From a virus, in IMG/VR virus record IMGVR_UViG_3300042691_012584, positions 1-59,653 of that record: DNA of 59,653 nt, one strand, 5' to 3'. Position numbers and translations under genes: made by a program. This document shows positions 45,844 through 53,756 of this stretch, one piece after another. Under the pieces are notes generated by a model. That model was given only the letters and a program-made list of their open reading frames with translations. It was not told the origin of the DNA and did not search any database. Within the stretch, counting starts at the first letter, position 1. Each line of letters opens with the position of its first letter.

Positions 45844-46817
45844 TATGCGGACCTCACGGCCATGAACACGTAGGTGTCGGTGTTGTTGTTCAGGTTCGTG
45901 TCGGCGCTGGCGAGCGTGAAGCCGGTCGCCGTCAGGTCGATATAGTCGGCGGCTGAAAGCACACCGTCTTCGGCTGCGCTGCTGTTCGGGCAGAGCGTCG
46001 GATCGTTGCCGGCGGGAATGCCGCGCGCCGTGTCAAAGATGACCCAGTTGCCTGTGCCGCCGGATGCCCGCTTGACCATCACGAACTGTGGACGCCACCC
46101 GAGCGTCACAGTCGGCCCGCTCGCGGACCCGTTGCCGGTATACGACCCGCACTGCACGATGCCGTCCGACGCGGTGTCGTGGGCGAAGAGGTAGGCGACG
46201 TAGGTTTCAAGGTTGTTGTTTGCGCTAGTGTAACTTCCGACCGTAAAATTCGCTGATGTTGGGGCTGTGTTGTTCCAAGCATTCGGCTCAGAGTAAGCTG
46301 CGTTTGCAAGAGAAAGAACAATATCCTGCGTTGGGCCCAAAGACCTGTGCTGACCTGTCCAATGTCTTACCCCGCTCCGTGACTTGACGAGAATTAGGCC
46401 CGGAGCAATGCCAAGGCTGTGAGCAATCTGCCGGTTGCTAGACCCATCACCCGTCCACGTCACCACATCGAAGAAGCGGGCGGCGCGGGCGAAGGACCAT
46501 GCGACGTAGGTAACGAGGTTGCGGTTCACGTCGTCCTGCGACCCGACCGTGAACCCGGTCGTGCCGAACGCCGTCACGCTGCCCGAGCCGGTCAGTTCGT
46601 TGATCGTCGAGTTTGAGCGCAGCTTGGCGTTGATGCCGCGAAGCTGATCGCACAAGGCATGGTCCCACGCCTCGCTGCGAGCCTTGATCCACGCGAGGTC
46701 CGTGTCGATGCCGTTTGCGATCGTCTGCGACGACCCGTTGCCCGTGTAAAGCGTCGTGGCGAAGACTTGCGACGCGACCGGCGCCCCGCCCGCCGCCCCT
46801 AGGAAGAACGGGATCAT
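45843..46817 (-). CDS. Tail protein with repeated DUF7483-like domains
   Basis: 324 residues from ATG 46817 (overlaps the upstream TGA). Repeated units contain VVTWTGDGSSNRQIAHSLGIAPGLILVKSRSG (about residues 112-143), TLYTGNGSSQTIANGIDTDLAWIKARS, and GSYTGNGSASGPTVTLGWRPQFVMVKRAS, each followed by a strand-rich part: three copies of one domain. These occur in phage fibres and probably bind surface glycans. The DNA around 46220-46400 is A+T-rich relative to the flanks. Confidence 0.75.
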   Translation of the reverse strand: MIPFFLGAAGGAPVASQVFATTLYTGNGSSQTIANGIDTDLAWIKARSEAWDHALCDQLRGINAKLRSNSTINELTGSGSVTAFGTTGFTVGSQDDVNRNLVTYVAWSFARAARFFDVVTWTGDGSSNRQIAHSLGIAPGLILVKSRSGVRHWTGQHRSLGPTQDIVLSLANAAYSEPNAWNNTAPTSANFTVGSYTSANNNLETYVAYLFAHDTASDGIVQCGSYTGNGSASGPTVTLGWRPQFVMVKRASGGTGNWVIFDTARGIPAGNDPTLCPNSSAAEDGVLSAADYIDLTATGFTLASADTNLNNNTDTYVFMAVRSA

Positions 46818-47935
46818 GCGCTTGCCCACGCACGGCGACCGTGCCAGTTGGTCCCCGCGTTGTAGGTCACAAAGGCCAGTTCGTCGGTGCCGGTCGAGGT
46901 GAGCGTCGGCGCGCTGTTGCCGTTCCACCGTACCGATGCGGGCCAAGTCTGCGTGTACTGCCCCCCGTTGATCAAGAATAGCGAGAACGCCCCGGTCCGG
47001 TTGCCGGTCGGGGGGTGCGAGAACACCCACGTCGTCGTCGCCGTGGACGTGGCCGAGAACGTGTTGCCGTTTTGCAGATTAGCCGTCGCCGTCCCGCCCG
47101 CGTTCCCGAGATTGGAGAGCGTCAGCGAGTAGTCGTGGAGTTCCGGCCGGATGGCCTGATGGTCCGTGAAGTTCAACGCACCCGACAGCGTGCCGCCCGT
47201 CGTCGCGATGTAGGGAAGCGTTGCCGGGCCTGCCCACGCACCCGCCGACCCGTTGTAGATCAGCACGTCGCCCGAAGAGGTGCCCGTCGGCAGCGCCGCC
47301 GAGAATGACAGGCCGTCCGCATATGCCTTGGTCACTGCATCCGCCGTGCTCGTCGGCGTCGCGAGGTTCGTAATCCGCTGCGTCCCGAACGAAACCGCCG
47401 TCGTGGGCGCCGCAAACTGGTCAAGCCGGTTCGACAGGCTCGCCGCATCCGTCGCCGCCGTGCCCGCCGCAAGCGACGTAATCCGCTGCGAATTGAGGCT
47501 CACCGCCGAAGTGGGCGCGGGAACCTGATCCAGACGGGGGGAGCCAAGGCGAACATTCGTCCCGTCCGACACGACCCAGGAAATGCGCCCCGCCTCGACC
47601 GTGGCCCCTGTCCCCGATGCCATGATGTACCGGACGGGGCCGGCCGCATCGTTGATCGCGAGGTAGTTCTTGGTGACCAGCGGGATCGTCGCCGTGAGCG
47701 TCTGCGTCCCCGTGCCCGAGTAAATGTGGACCCGGTTGCGCGTCTGGTCGCTGGCGTAGTTCGTGGACGTGAGCGTCGTCGCCGTCGCCGTCCCCACCGC
47801 AATGGCGGACACACCATCCAACGCCGCATCAATCAGGTCGAAATTCGTGTTGAGGTACGGATCGCCCCACACGTTCACATTCGAGGCGAGCGTCTGCTTG
47901 CGAAAGCGATTGCTCGTCGTCGCGGAATCAGCCAT
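46814..47935 (-). CDS. Tail fibre protein
   Basis: 373 residues. N-terminal MADSATTSNRFRKQTLASNVNVWGDPYLNTNFDLIDAALDGVSAI is the tail-attachment-like domain. Two fibre repeats APTSAVSLNSQRITSLAAG and APTTAVSFGTQRITNLATP precede STADAVTKAYAD (classic fibre repeat end, about residues 140-210). C-terminal half is beta-rich, ending in TYNAGTNWHGRRAWASA. Probably the connector to which the downstream lectin-like protein attaches. Confidence 0.85.
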   Translation of the reverse strand: MADSATTSNRFRKQTLASNVNVWGDPYLNTNFDLIDAALDGVSAIAVGTATATTLTSTNYASDQTRNRVHIYSGTGTQTLTATIPLVTKNYLAINDAAGPVRYIMASGTGATVEAGRISWVVSDGTNVRLGSPRLDQVPAPTSAVSLNSQRITSLAAGTAATDAASLSNRLDQFAAPTTAVSFGTQRITNLATPTSTADAVTKAYADGLSFSAALPTGTSSGDVLIYNGSAGAWAGPATLPYIATTGGTLSGALNFTDHQAIRPELHDYSLTLSNLGNAGGTATANLQNGNTFSATSTATTTWVFSHPPTGNRTGAFSLFLINGGQYTQTWPASVRWNGNSAPTLTSTGTDELAFVTYNAGTNWHGRRAWASA

Positions 47936-47943
47936 CGGTCACC

Positions 47944-48201
47944 TCAGAAAGTCGCCGTGCCCGTGCCCCAATGCCGCCAGTTCGTCCCGTCGCGGTAGGC
48001 AGGGACGAGCGCGGTGCCCGTGGACACCGCAATCCACAAAGGCTTGCCGCCCTTGTCGGGTAGGGCCGTGGACGCATAGATCGGAAGCAGGTTTTGCCGG
48101 GACAGGCGGTCGAACTCTTGTTCAAGCGCCCGCTTCGTATCCGCCCACCACCGTTGAAGCGTGGGGTCGCCGGTCGGAATGTCGGATAGCCGAAAGGTCA
48201 T
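47944..48201 (-). CDS. Small tail-module protein
   Basis: 85 residues: MTFRLSDIPTGDPTLQRWWA, then PIYASTALPDKGGKPLWIAVSTGTALVPAYRDGTNWRHWGTG. The C-terminal strand pattern (PAYRDGTNWR) recurs in small phage proteins beside fibres. Unknown function. Confidence 0.6.
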   Translation of the reverse strand: MTFRLSDIPTGDPTLQRWWADTKRALEQEFDRLSRQNLLPIYASTALPDKGGKPLWIAVSTGTALVPAYRDGTNWRHWGTGTATF

Positions 48202-48833
48202 CGCGTCGTCGGCCGGTCGATGATCGCGGCCCCCTGCGCGAGGTCGTATTCCTCATTCAGCTTGTCGATCTCGGCCTCGGCCACCGCGAGCCAGTGGGAC
48301 TTTTCGGCTTGGTCCTTCATGTACTCGTTGGCAAAGGCCAGACACGCCGCCCGAAGCAACCGGGGGGCCTTCGTGGTGAGCCAGTTGGTTTCCGTCGCCG
48401 TGGAAAGCCGGGCCGGCTCTTGGAAGTACGTCCATCGGTAGACATAAGCCTGATCCGCCATCACATCCAATTCAGCCGACGTTCCCTGTTCCGCGAACAT
48501 CATCGGGGTTCCGCTCGACACCCCGCCCGCCCCGTCGTAGACCCGGAAGTCGTCCAAGTCTTCGACAAGCCGAGGCTGGATCTCATGCGTGTCCGGGGAC
48601 ACCATCCGAAGGCGCTTGTTCGACAGATACCGCACCGGCAGATCGACCGCCGTGGCCGACGCCGTGATGGTGCCCGTGGACGTGGCAATCATCTCCCGCA
48701 CCCGAAGGCGCCGGAAGATGTGGGCCTGCGCGTCGTCTAGGATTTCGTCGGCGGGGACGGACTGGTTCACCCAGGTTTGAATGGCTCCCGCGCTACCTCG
48801 CGTGCCCGTCAGTCCGCTGTAGCTGACCGCCAT
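48198..48833 (-). CDS. Head-tail adaptor protein
   Basis: 211 residues from ATG 48833 (GGAGGGTGCC site). Helical protein with the pattern of podoviral adaptor proteins: TWVNQSVPADEILDDAQAHIFRRLRVREM (about residues 17-45), LPVRYLSNKRLRMVSPDTHEI, and a C-terminal helix LLRAACLAFANEYMKDQAEKSHWLAVAEAEIDKLNEEYD (about 155-195). It would sit below the portal and join the tail hub. Confidence 0.75.
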   Translation of the reverse strand: MAVSYSGLTGTRGSAGAIQTWVNQSVPADEILDDAQAHIFRRLRVREMIATSTGTITASATAVDLPVRYLSNKRLRMVSPDTHEIQPRLVEDLDDFRVYDGAGGVSSGTPMMFAEQGTSAELDVMADQAYVYRWTYFQEPARLSTATETNWLTTKAPRLLRAACLAFANEYMKDQAEKSHWLAVAEAEIDKLNEEYDLAQGAAIIDRPTTR

Positions 48834-48849
48834 GGCACCCTCCAAATTT

Positions 48850-48899
48850 CGTTACGGCGTAAGATTTTCGTTGACCGGGCCGACGTTACGGCGTAAGGT
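48850..48899 (+). promoter_or_regulatory. Promoter with two palindromic operators
   Basis: TTGACC (48871-48876), 17 bases, TAAGGT (48894-48899) drive the plus-strand cassette. The sequence CGTTACGGCGTAAG occurs exactly twice (48850-48863 and 48884-48897, 34 bases apart); its core GTTAC-GGC-GTAAG is a near-palindrome. The second copy overlaps the -10, as expected for repression. Confidence 0.65.
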
Positions 48900-48927
48900 T
48901 CTCTTGTCAGCAACCAAGGAGGCACCA

Positions 48928-49251
48928 ATGCCCGGCTTCATCCTCTATAACACCGACGACGGCGCCGTTTACGGCACCGGGGCCACCGTGTCGGAAATGT
49001 TCACCGACGCGACGCAGTGGCTCAACAACCCGGACGAGATCGACGACGCCCGCAACACCGCATACGAGGTCCAGTTCGGCCGCACCCGCGGCGACCGGAC
49101 GTGGAACTACGGCCCCGCGACCGACGCCCTCATTGCCCACATCCTCGCGAACGGCGGCTGCGGCGTCCAGTTTTCGTGGAACTCCGACGTCGGCGCGTTC
49201 GACATGCACGACCGCGATGCGGCGCAGCCGTCCATGGCGAGCGGCATCTGA
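48928..49251 (+). CDS. Small protein of plus-strand cassette
   Basis: 107 residues from ATG 48928, with an excellent AAGGAGG ribosome site. MPGFILYNTDDGAVYGTGAT, VQFGRTRGDRTWNYGPATDALIAHILANGG and GAFDMHDRDAAQP. No family recognised. First of four plus-strand genes placed inside the late minus-strand region and under separate control. Confidence 0.65.
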   Translation: MPGFILYNTDDGAVYGTGATVSEMFTDATQWLNNPDEIDDARNTAYEVQFGRTRGDRTWNYGPATDALIAHILANGGCGVQFSWNSDVGAFDMHDRDAAQPSMASGI

Positions 49252-49291
49252 CCACCCCTTGTTCCCCGCGCTCGCGGGGATGGAGATGACC

Positions 49292-49480
49292 ATGACCACC
49301 GGCAAGTTTGAACTGACGTTCTGGGGCAACGTGTCCGTCCGCTACCGCCGTTTCTGGCCGACCTATGAGGCCGCCGAAAAGCGGGCGCTCAACATCCTGT
49401 ACAAGCTGGAAAACCGCGCCGCCCACCCCGCCATCATCTACGGCCCCGGCTGCGGCCGGGACGGCGTGACTGTCCCGTGA
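49292..49480 (+). CDS. Small protein of plus-strand cassette
   Basis: 62 residues from ATG 49292 (earlier in-frame ATGs at 49280 and 49286). TTGKFELTFWGNVSVRYRRF then EAAEKRALNILYKLENRAAH. Preceded by a CCCCGC-GCTC-GCGGGG hairpin. Unknown role. Confidence 0.55.
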   Translation: MTTGKFELTFWGNVSVRYRRFWPTYEAAEKRALNILYKLENRAAHPAIIYGPGCGRDGVTVP

Positions 49481-49647
49481 CCACCGCCAAGTACGTCCGC
49501 GCCACCGAGGCCCGCAAGCGAAAGCGCGGGCTTCGTGAAATCCGCGTGTGGGTGCCCGACACCGATCAGGCCGTCAGCGCAGTTCGTGCGCTGGCGGCAA
49601 CTCTTTGCGAGGACGCCGATGTTCAATCCGACCCGAAACCCGAGTGA
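49477..49647 (+). CDS. Ribbon-helix-helix/antitoxin-like protein (56 aa, GTG)
   Basis: MTTAKYVRATEARKRKRGLR, EIRVWVPDTDQAVSAVRALA, then an acidic tail. The RKRGLREIRVWVPDT strand followed by a helix resembles antitoxin MazE-like or RHH DNA-binding proteins, which bind short palindromes; it is a candidate regulator of the operators at 48850-48897. GTGA overlap with the previous gene. Confidence 0.55.
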   Translation: MTTAKYVRATEARKRKRGLREIRVWVPDTDQAVSAVRALAATLCEDADVQSDPKPE

Positions 49648-49831
49648 CGCCGACGTGCGCGGCATCATCGCCGCGTCGAAATACAAAGCAGCCCGCCGGA
49701 TCACCGACCCTCGGAACGGCGACCACTGGTACTGGCCTGCCGAGCAGGCGACCCACGCCGAAGGGGCCGCGCACCTCAAGGTTCCTTACGACCGCCCCCC
49801 CGGCGCGGGAGACATCATCACCGACGACTAA
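49619..49831 (+). CDS. KYKAARRI-domain protein (70 aa)
   Basis: From ATG 49619. IAASKYKAARRITDPRNGDHWYWPAEQATHAEGAAHL closely resembles TKYKAARRIVDPETGDTYLWDANDPALHAMVAEQL in the minus-strand protein that converges with it (49828-50364). The two genes overlap by 4 bases tail to tail, so one domain has been copied in inverted orientation. Role unknown. Confidence 0.6.
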   Translation: MFNPTRNPSDADVRGIIAASKYKAARRITDPRNGDHWYWPAEQATHAEGAAHLKVPYDRPPGAGDIITDD

Positions 49832-50364
49832 TCCAAGCCGATCATGTCCATGATGGTCTTGCCGCCCGGCTTGATGCCAAGCTGCTCGGCCACCATGGCA
49901 TGGAGTGCGGGGTCGTTCGCGTCCCACAAGTACGTGTCGCCCGTCTCAGGGTCCACGATCCGACGCGCCGCCTTGTACTTCGTCCGGTTCAGAAACCCGA
50001 CCTGTTGCTGCGTGGATGGGTTTTGGAGGATGCGGATCGGCTGGCCGAAGTAGTCCAGTTCAAAAGACCCGCCCGCCCGCCCGATCGCCCCCGCCATACT
50101 GGGCACGAACGGCAACAGCCCCATGAGCGACATCAGCGCGTTGCTGACCGTCCGCGTCTCAGGCTCGTTGACGTAGTGCCGCACGTCGTTCGCGATGCCG
50201 GCGATGTCCCCCACCACCGGAACCGGCGACACCGCAAGCGCCGCCGCGTCCAAGGGGTTGTCCTGCGCCCACCCAAGCGCGGCCCGGCCCGCGCCCATCA
50301 GGTCCGCGAGCGTGTCGGCCGGCGTCAGGGTCGGCGCGGAACTCCTGCCGGTCCCTGGCCCCAT
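49828..50364 (-). CDS. Virion-type protein with MGPGTGRS tag and KYKAARRI domain
   Basis: 178 residues from ATG 50364 (GGAGGGTGCC site). N-terminal MGPGTGRSSAPTLTPADTL is shared with the 545-aa protein at 56577-58214 (MGPGTGRSGGPRATPADTL). A hydrophobic middle (LAVSPVPVVGDIAGIANDV; LMSLMGLLPFVPSMAGAIG) precedes the C-terminal KYKAARRIVDPETGDTYLWDA domain. Likely a minor internal protein. It lies downstream of promoter copy C and its terminator. Confidence 0.65.
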   Translation of the reverse strand: MGPGTGRSSAPTLTPADTLADLMGAGRAALGWAQDNPLDAAALAVSPVPVVGDIAGIANDVRHYVNEPETRTVSNALMSLMGLLPFVPSMAGAIGRAGGSFELDYFGQPIRILQNPSTQQQVGFLNRTKYKAARRIVDPETGDTYLWDANDPALHAMVAEQLGIKPGGKTIMDMIGLD

Positions 50365-50381
50365 GGCACCCTCCACAAACG

Positions 50382-50406
50382 AAAAGAGGCGCCGCTGTGG
50401 CGCCTC
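50382..50406 (-). terminator. Terminator hairpin directly after promoter copy C
   Basis: Minus strand GAGGCGCC (50406-50399), 5-base loop, GGCGCCTC (50393-50386), then TTTTCG. Lies between promoter copy C and ATG 50364. It also ends transcripts coming from hldE. Confidence 0.8.
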
Positions 50407-50420
50407 GGGCAGAACGTCGA

Positions 50421-50461
50421 ATTCTCAATTTCAGTCTACGCCGCGCGGGCGATTTTGTCCA
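50421..50461 (-). promoter_or_regulatory. Late-type promoter module, copy C
   Basis: Minus strand TGGACA (50461-50456), 17 bases, TAGACT (50438-50433), then GAAATTGAGAAT as in copies A and B. The promoter is embedded in the last codons of hldE. Confidence 0.7.
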
Positions 50462-51776
50462 CCAGCGCCGTGGTCGAATGGTCCCCAAGCCGAGGCACGA
50501 AACACAAACGCCCCGCGAACTCCGATCCCACGACCGGATTCCCCCGGTACTCCCCGCCCTTCACCAACACATCGGGGGAGAGCCTTTCAATCAGCGACGC
50601 CAACTCTTGCTCCGACCGGAATACCACCACGTCGTCGCCCGGACGGAGGTGCGCCCGGACCATCTCGGATCGGACCAGTTCGTTCCACACCGGACGCCCG
50701 TCACCCTTCAACGCCCGCACGCTTTCGTCCGAATTGACCAGTACGACGAGCCGGTCGCATTCCTCTTGGGCCGCCCGGATCAAGTGCAGGTGGCCCGGAT
50801 GAAACAGGTCAAAGCACCCGTTCGCCACGCCGACGACTTCCTTCGTCGTGAACAGGTCATAGCGCCCCACCACCGCCGTCCCCGGTCGCTCCACCGCAAG
50901 GCCCGACGCATGGACCGCCAGTTCCGTCGCGGCTTCAAGATCGAGCCCCGCAGCGAGGGCAACCGCAAGCCCCGCAAGGGCGGTATCCCCGGCACCCTGG
51001 ACATCGCGGACCTTCCGCCGCTCTCCCCGGACGTGGAGGGCATCCACGCCGTCCCGAATGAGCGTCGCCCCATCTTCCGCACGGGTGCAGACGATCACCC
51101 CGACCGAGTAGCCGGCGAGCATCCAATAGCCCGATGCCTCCACCTCGCAATCCGTCCCCGTAGGCTTCCCCGCCGCCGCCGCCATCTCCCCGGCGTTCGG
51201 CTTGATGACGTCGGCCCCTTCGTACCGGGACCAGTTCGTGTGCTTCGGGTCCACCACGACAAGCACCTTCTCGGTCGCCGCCGTGATGATCTCCTGCAAC
51301 ACCCGTTCCGTGAGGACGCCCTTCGCATAGTCGGAAATGACCAGCACCGCCGCGCCTTCGAGCGCGTGGGTCACCTGACTGATGATCTTCTCTTCGACGT
51401 CCCGGCTGATGGGGGCCGTGCTCTCATCGTCCATGCGGATCATCTGATGCCCGCTCGACACGATGCGCGTTTTGCTCGTCGTGGGACGTGCGCGGTCGGG
51501 ATGCAGATAGCACCCCACCCCCGCCGTGTAGCACGCCTGACGCATCCGGTGCGCGGCGTCGTCATCCCCCACGACCGAAATGAGTTTCACCGGGGCGCCC
51601 ATGGCCGCGATGTTCGCAGCCACGTTCCCCGCCCCGCCAAGCACCTCTTCCACCCGCTGCCGCTTCACCACCGGCACCGGGGCCTCGGGAGAGATGCGCG
51701 TGACCTCGCCGTGGATCGTGACGTCAAGCATCACATCCCCGACGACGACGATGGGGCGGATATCGTCAGGAAGCAT
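50436..51776 (-). CDS. hldE: Bifunctional heptose kinase / ADP-heptose synthase
   Basis: 446 residues, near the usual 470-480 of HldE. N-terminal PfkB kinase: VVGDVMLDVTIHGEVTRISPEAPVPVV (about residues 11-37), LGGAGNVAANIAAMGA, HQMIRMDDES, and the catalytic VQGAGDTALAGLA. C-terminal nucleotidyltransferase (from about 318): NGCFDLFHPGHLHLI with the HxGH motif, VLVNSDESVRALKG, VLVKGGEY, and HSTTALVDKI. It phosphorylates heptose 7-phosphate at C1 and later adenylylates heptose 1-phosphate, giving ADP-heptose. All core motifs look intact. Overlaps the transferase gene upstream by 11 bases. Confidence 0.93.
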   Translation of the reverse strand: MLPDDIRPIVVVGDVMLDVTIHGEVTRISPEAPVPVVKRQRVEEVLGGAGNVAANIAAMGAPVKLISVVGDDDAAHRMRQACYTAGVGCYLHPDRARPTTSKTRIVSSGHQMIRMDDESTAPISRDVEEKIISQVTHALEGAAVLVISDYAKGVLTERVLQEIITAATEKVLVVVDPKHTNWSRYEGADVIKPNAGEMAAAAGKPTGTDCEVEASGYWMLAGYSVGVIVCTRAEDGATLIRDGVDALHVRGERRKVRDVQGAGDTALAGLAVALAAGLDLEAATELAVHASGLAVERPGTAVVGRYDLFTTKEVVGVANGCFDLFHPGHLHLIRAAQEECDRLVVLVNSDESVRALKGDGRPVWNELVRSEMVRAHLRPGDDVVVFRSEQELASLIERLSPDVLVKGGEYRGNPVVGSEFAGRLCFVPRLGDHSTTALVDKIARAA

Positions 51777-53475
51777 CGGACACCACCACCCGAAGGCCAC
51801 CCTCCGCTTCGGTGAGCGGCTTGGCGGGCGCTACGGTGCCCACGGTCAAGCCGGATGGGTCAAGGTTCGCCCCCAAGATCGTCGCCCCGGTCTCATTGGC
51901 GTCCGGCAGGTTAATGCCCGTCGCCACCGCTTCCGCCACGTCCTTCGGGTTGATCATCGCCTGACAAGCGGCGGAACCGCTTTTGGGGTCCTTCACGCAT
52001 CGGCTGAAATCGTATTGAAGCCTAAAACAAGGGTGACATGGGGTGGACCCGGCCGGCGCTTGGATCGGGATCGTGTTGACCCAATGGCGGGTCAAGGCGT
52101 TCGCGGAAGAGTGCGAAAGCAACACCACCTTCGCCGGCCGCTCCTCCAGACACACCGCATTCAGCACGCCCGTCTCAGGCCCGACAACCACGTCAACCAT
52201 CTTGGCGAGGGTCATGGTCGCCCGGATCGGCCAGTTGCCCGACGTGCGCGTGATCCGGCTCGCCGTGCCGAAATAGCCGATCGCCGCGTCCTCAATCAGT
52301 TGCTCGACATCCTGGCACCGCTCATCCCCCGCGAGGATGATATGCACGTCGTCCCGCTCCTGTAGCAACTGGACGATGGCCTGCGGTTGCCACGGATACA
52401 GCTTGTGAGGCGACGACCCCGCAATGACCCATAGGACTTTCACCGGCTCTTTGATCTTGTCAAGGAGCTGGCGCTGCGTCTGCGCCATCTCATGATCCGT
52501 CGCGTAGAACCGGGCATGGAATTCGTGCGGCACCCCGGCGATATCGTGGGTCCGCTCCAGATAGTTGACGTCGTAAATCTTCCGTCGAACCTCATGGGGG
52601 TAGCTGTCCCCGACCCGCCCCGGAAGCTGCAGGATCGCCCCTTCGATGCTCTCGCACAAGTTCACCACCCGGTCGAACCGCTCCCTCTCCATCCGGTCGA
52701 AATACTCACCCAGGAGCGGGTTCGGGATTTGGTCCTTATCCACGATGATGAAGTCGTCAATGTGCGGGTCGTGGGTGACCGCCTGCACACCGGGATTGGC
52801 GCTCATATAGGTGACGTGGTAGCCCTGCGCCTTCAGGTGGGGCAGGACCGACGCCGCTTGGATCTGGTCCCCGAAGGCCCCGAGCCGGATGACCATCACG
52901 GACTTATCGGGCTTCTTCCACGGCTTGAATTCGGTGGTCGCATCGGCCCGAAGCCGGAAGACCATCCAGAAGCAGTATTCTTCGTCCTGCGGGCGAACCT
53001 CGCATTCAAGGCATTCCCAGCCCCGCCCGGTTCGCTTGGTGACCTCCTCCATCGCTTCAAGGATGTCTTCAGGCCGGAAGTCGTGGACGTGATCAGGATT
53101 GGCCCCCGGCTGCCCGATGTTCGGGTAAAGGTCCTTGTGGGGCAGGTATAGGCAGATATGCCCGCCGTCCTTGACGATGCGGGACCATTCCACAAGCGCG
53201 CCGACGTGATCCTTGATGTGTTCCAAGGTGTGCGACGAGAACACCGCATCCCACGACCGATCCGCGAACATCGACAGGTCGCCACCGTCAGCGCGGATGT
53301 CAGCCACCCGCTGCCCGGCGTGGGCCTTGTCGCTGTTCAAATACGTCCAGTGCTCGAAGATCCGATGCATCCCCCCGCCGATGTCCAACACCCGTCCCTT
53401 CGTGAACGGGACGGCGAGGTGCCAGATACGGGTGTGCTCACGCCACGAATAATCGATGCCGGGTTTCCAGACCAT
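51766..53475 (-). CDS. Methyltransferase-GT9 heptosyltransferase fusion
   Basis: 569 residues, two domains. About residues 1-175: class I SAM-dependent methyltransferase (VLDIGGGMHRIFEHWT, DRSWDAVFSSHTLEHIKDHVGAL, VKDGGHICLYLPHKD, DFRPEDILEAME). About 190-545: GT9 glycosyltransferase of the ADP-heptose:LPS type (VMVIRLGAFGDQIQAASVLPHL at the start; VLWVIAGSSPHKLYPW, DVHIILAGDERCQDVEQL, and VVVGPETGVLNAVCLE toward the end). Four Cys near the C-terminus (PCHPCF, SRCV, SAAC) resemble those in related GT9 proteins. It would transfer heptose (or a related sugar) and methylate sugar or acceptor. Encoded with hldE, so it likely uses its product. Confidence 0.85.
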   Translation of the reverse strand: MVWKPGIDYSWREHTRIWHLAVPFTKGRVLDIGGGMHRIFEHWTYLNSDKAHAGQRVADIRADGGDLSMFADRSWDAVFSSHTLEHIKDHVGALVEWSRIVKDGGHICLYLPHKDLYPNIGQPGANPDHVHDFRPEDILEAMEEVTKRTGRGWECLECEVRPQDEEYCFWMVFRLRADATTEFKPWKKPDKSVMVIRLGAFGDQIQAASVLPHLKAQGYHVTYMSANPGVQAVTHDPHIDDFIIVDKDQIPNPLLGEYFDRMERERFDRVVNLCESIEGAILQLPGRVGDSYPHEVRRKIYDVNYLERTHDIAGVPHEFHARFYATDHEMAQTQRQLLDKIKEPVKVLWVIAGSSPHKLYPWQPQAIVQLLQERDDVHIILAGDERCQDVEQLIEDAAIGYFGTASRITRTSGNWPIRATMTLAKMVDVVVGPETGVLNAVCLEERPAKVVLLSHSSANALTRHWVNTIPIQAPAGSTPCHPCFRLQYDFSRCVKDPKSGSAACQAMINPKDVAEAVATGINLPDANETGATILGANLDPSGLTVGTVAPAKPLTEAEGGLRVVVSDAS

Positions 53476-53518
53476 GTTCCCTCACGGGTCAGGCGGCGTC
53501 CCGAAGGATGGCCGCAAC

Positions 53519-53549
53519 GAAAAAAATCCCCCGCCGTTTCCAGCGGGGG
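53519..53549 (-). terminator. Strong terminator after the 56-aa gene
   Basis: Minus strand CCCCCGC-TG-GAAA-CG-GCGGGGG followed by ATTTTTTT. It separates capsid-region transcripts from the sugar genes, which would then depend on read-through. Confidence 0.85.
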
Positions 53550-53569
53550 CCTGAGTTGGGTGTGATCGA

Positions 53570-53740
53570 TTACCGGCCCGACTTGCCGCCGTAATTGAAC
53601 TTGTCGGCAATGCCGGTGTTGTTCGGGGTCAGGGCATCGGTCTTCGCGACCTTGCCCATGTCCTTCGACTCGATGTCCCGAGGCAGGTTGTCCGTGACCA
53701 CCTTGGCCGAGACCATGTTGTTCCCGCGCATGATCGCCAT
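53570..53740 (-). CDS. Small protein after the capsid genes (56 aa)
   Basis: MAIMRGNNMVSAKVVTDNLP, RDIESKDMGKVAKTDALTPN, NTGIADKFNYGGKSGR. AAGGAGTG ribosome site. High Lys/Asn content and the FNYGGKSGR end fit a small virion or capsid-accessory protein. Too short for many gene callers. Confidence 0.65.
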   Translation of the reverse strand: MAIMRGNNMVSAKVVTDNLPRDIESKDMGKVAKTDALTPNNTGIADKFNYGGKSGR

Positions 53741-53756
53741 GTCGCGTCACTCCTTC

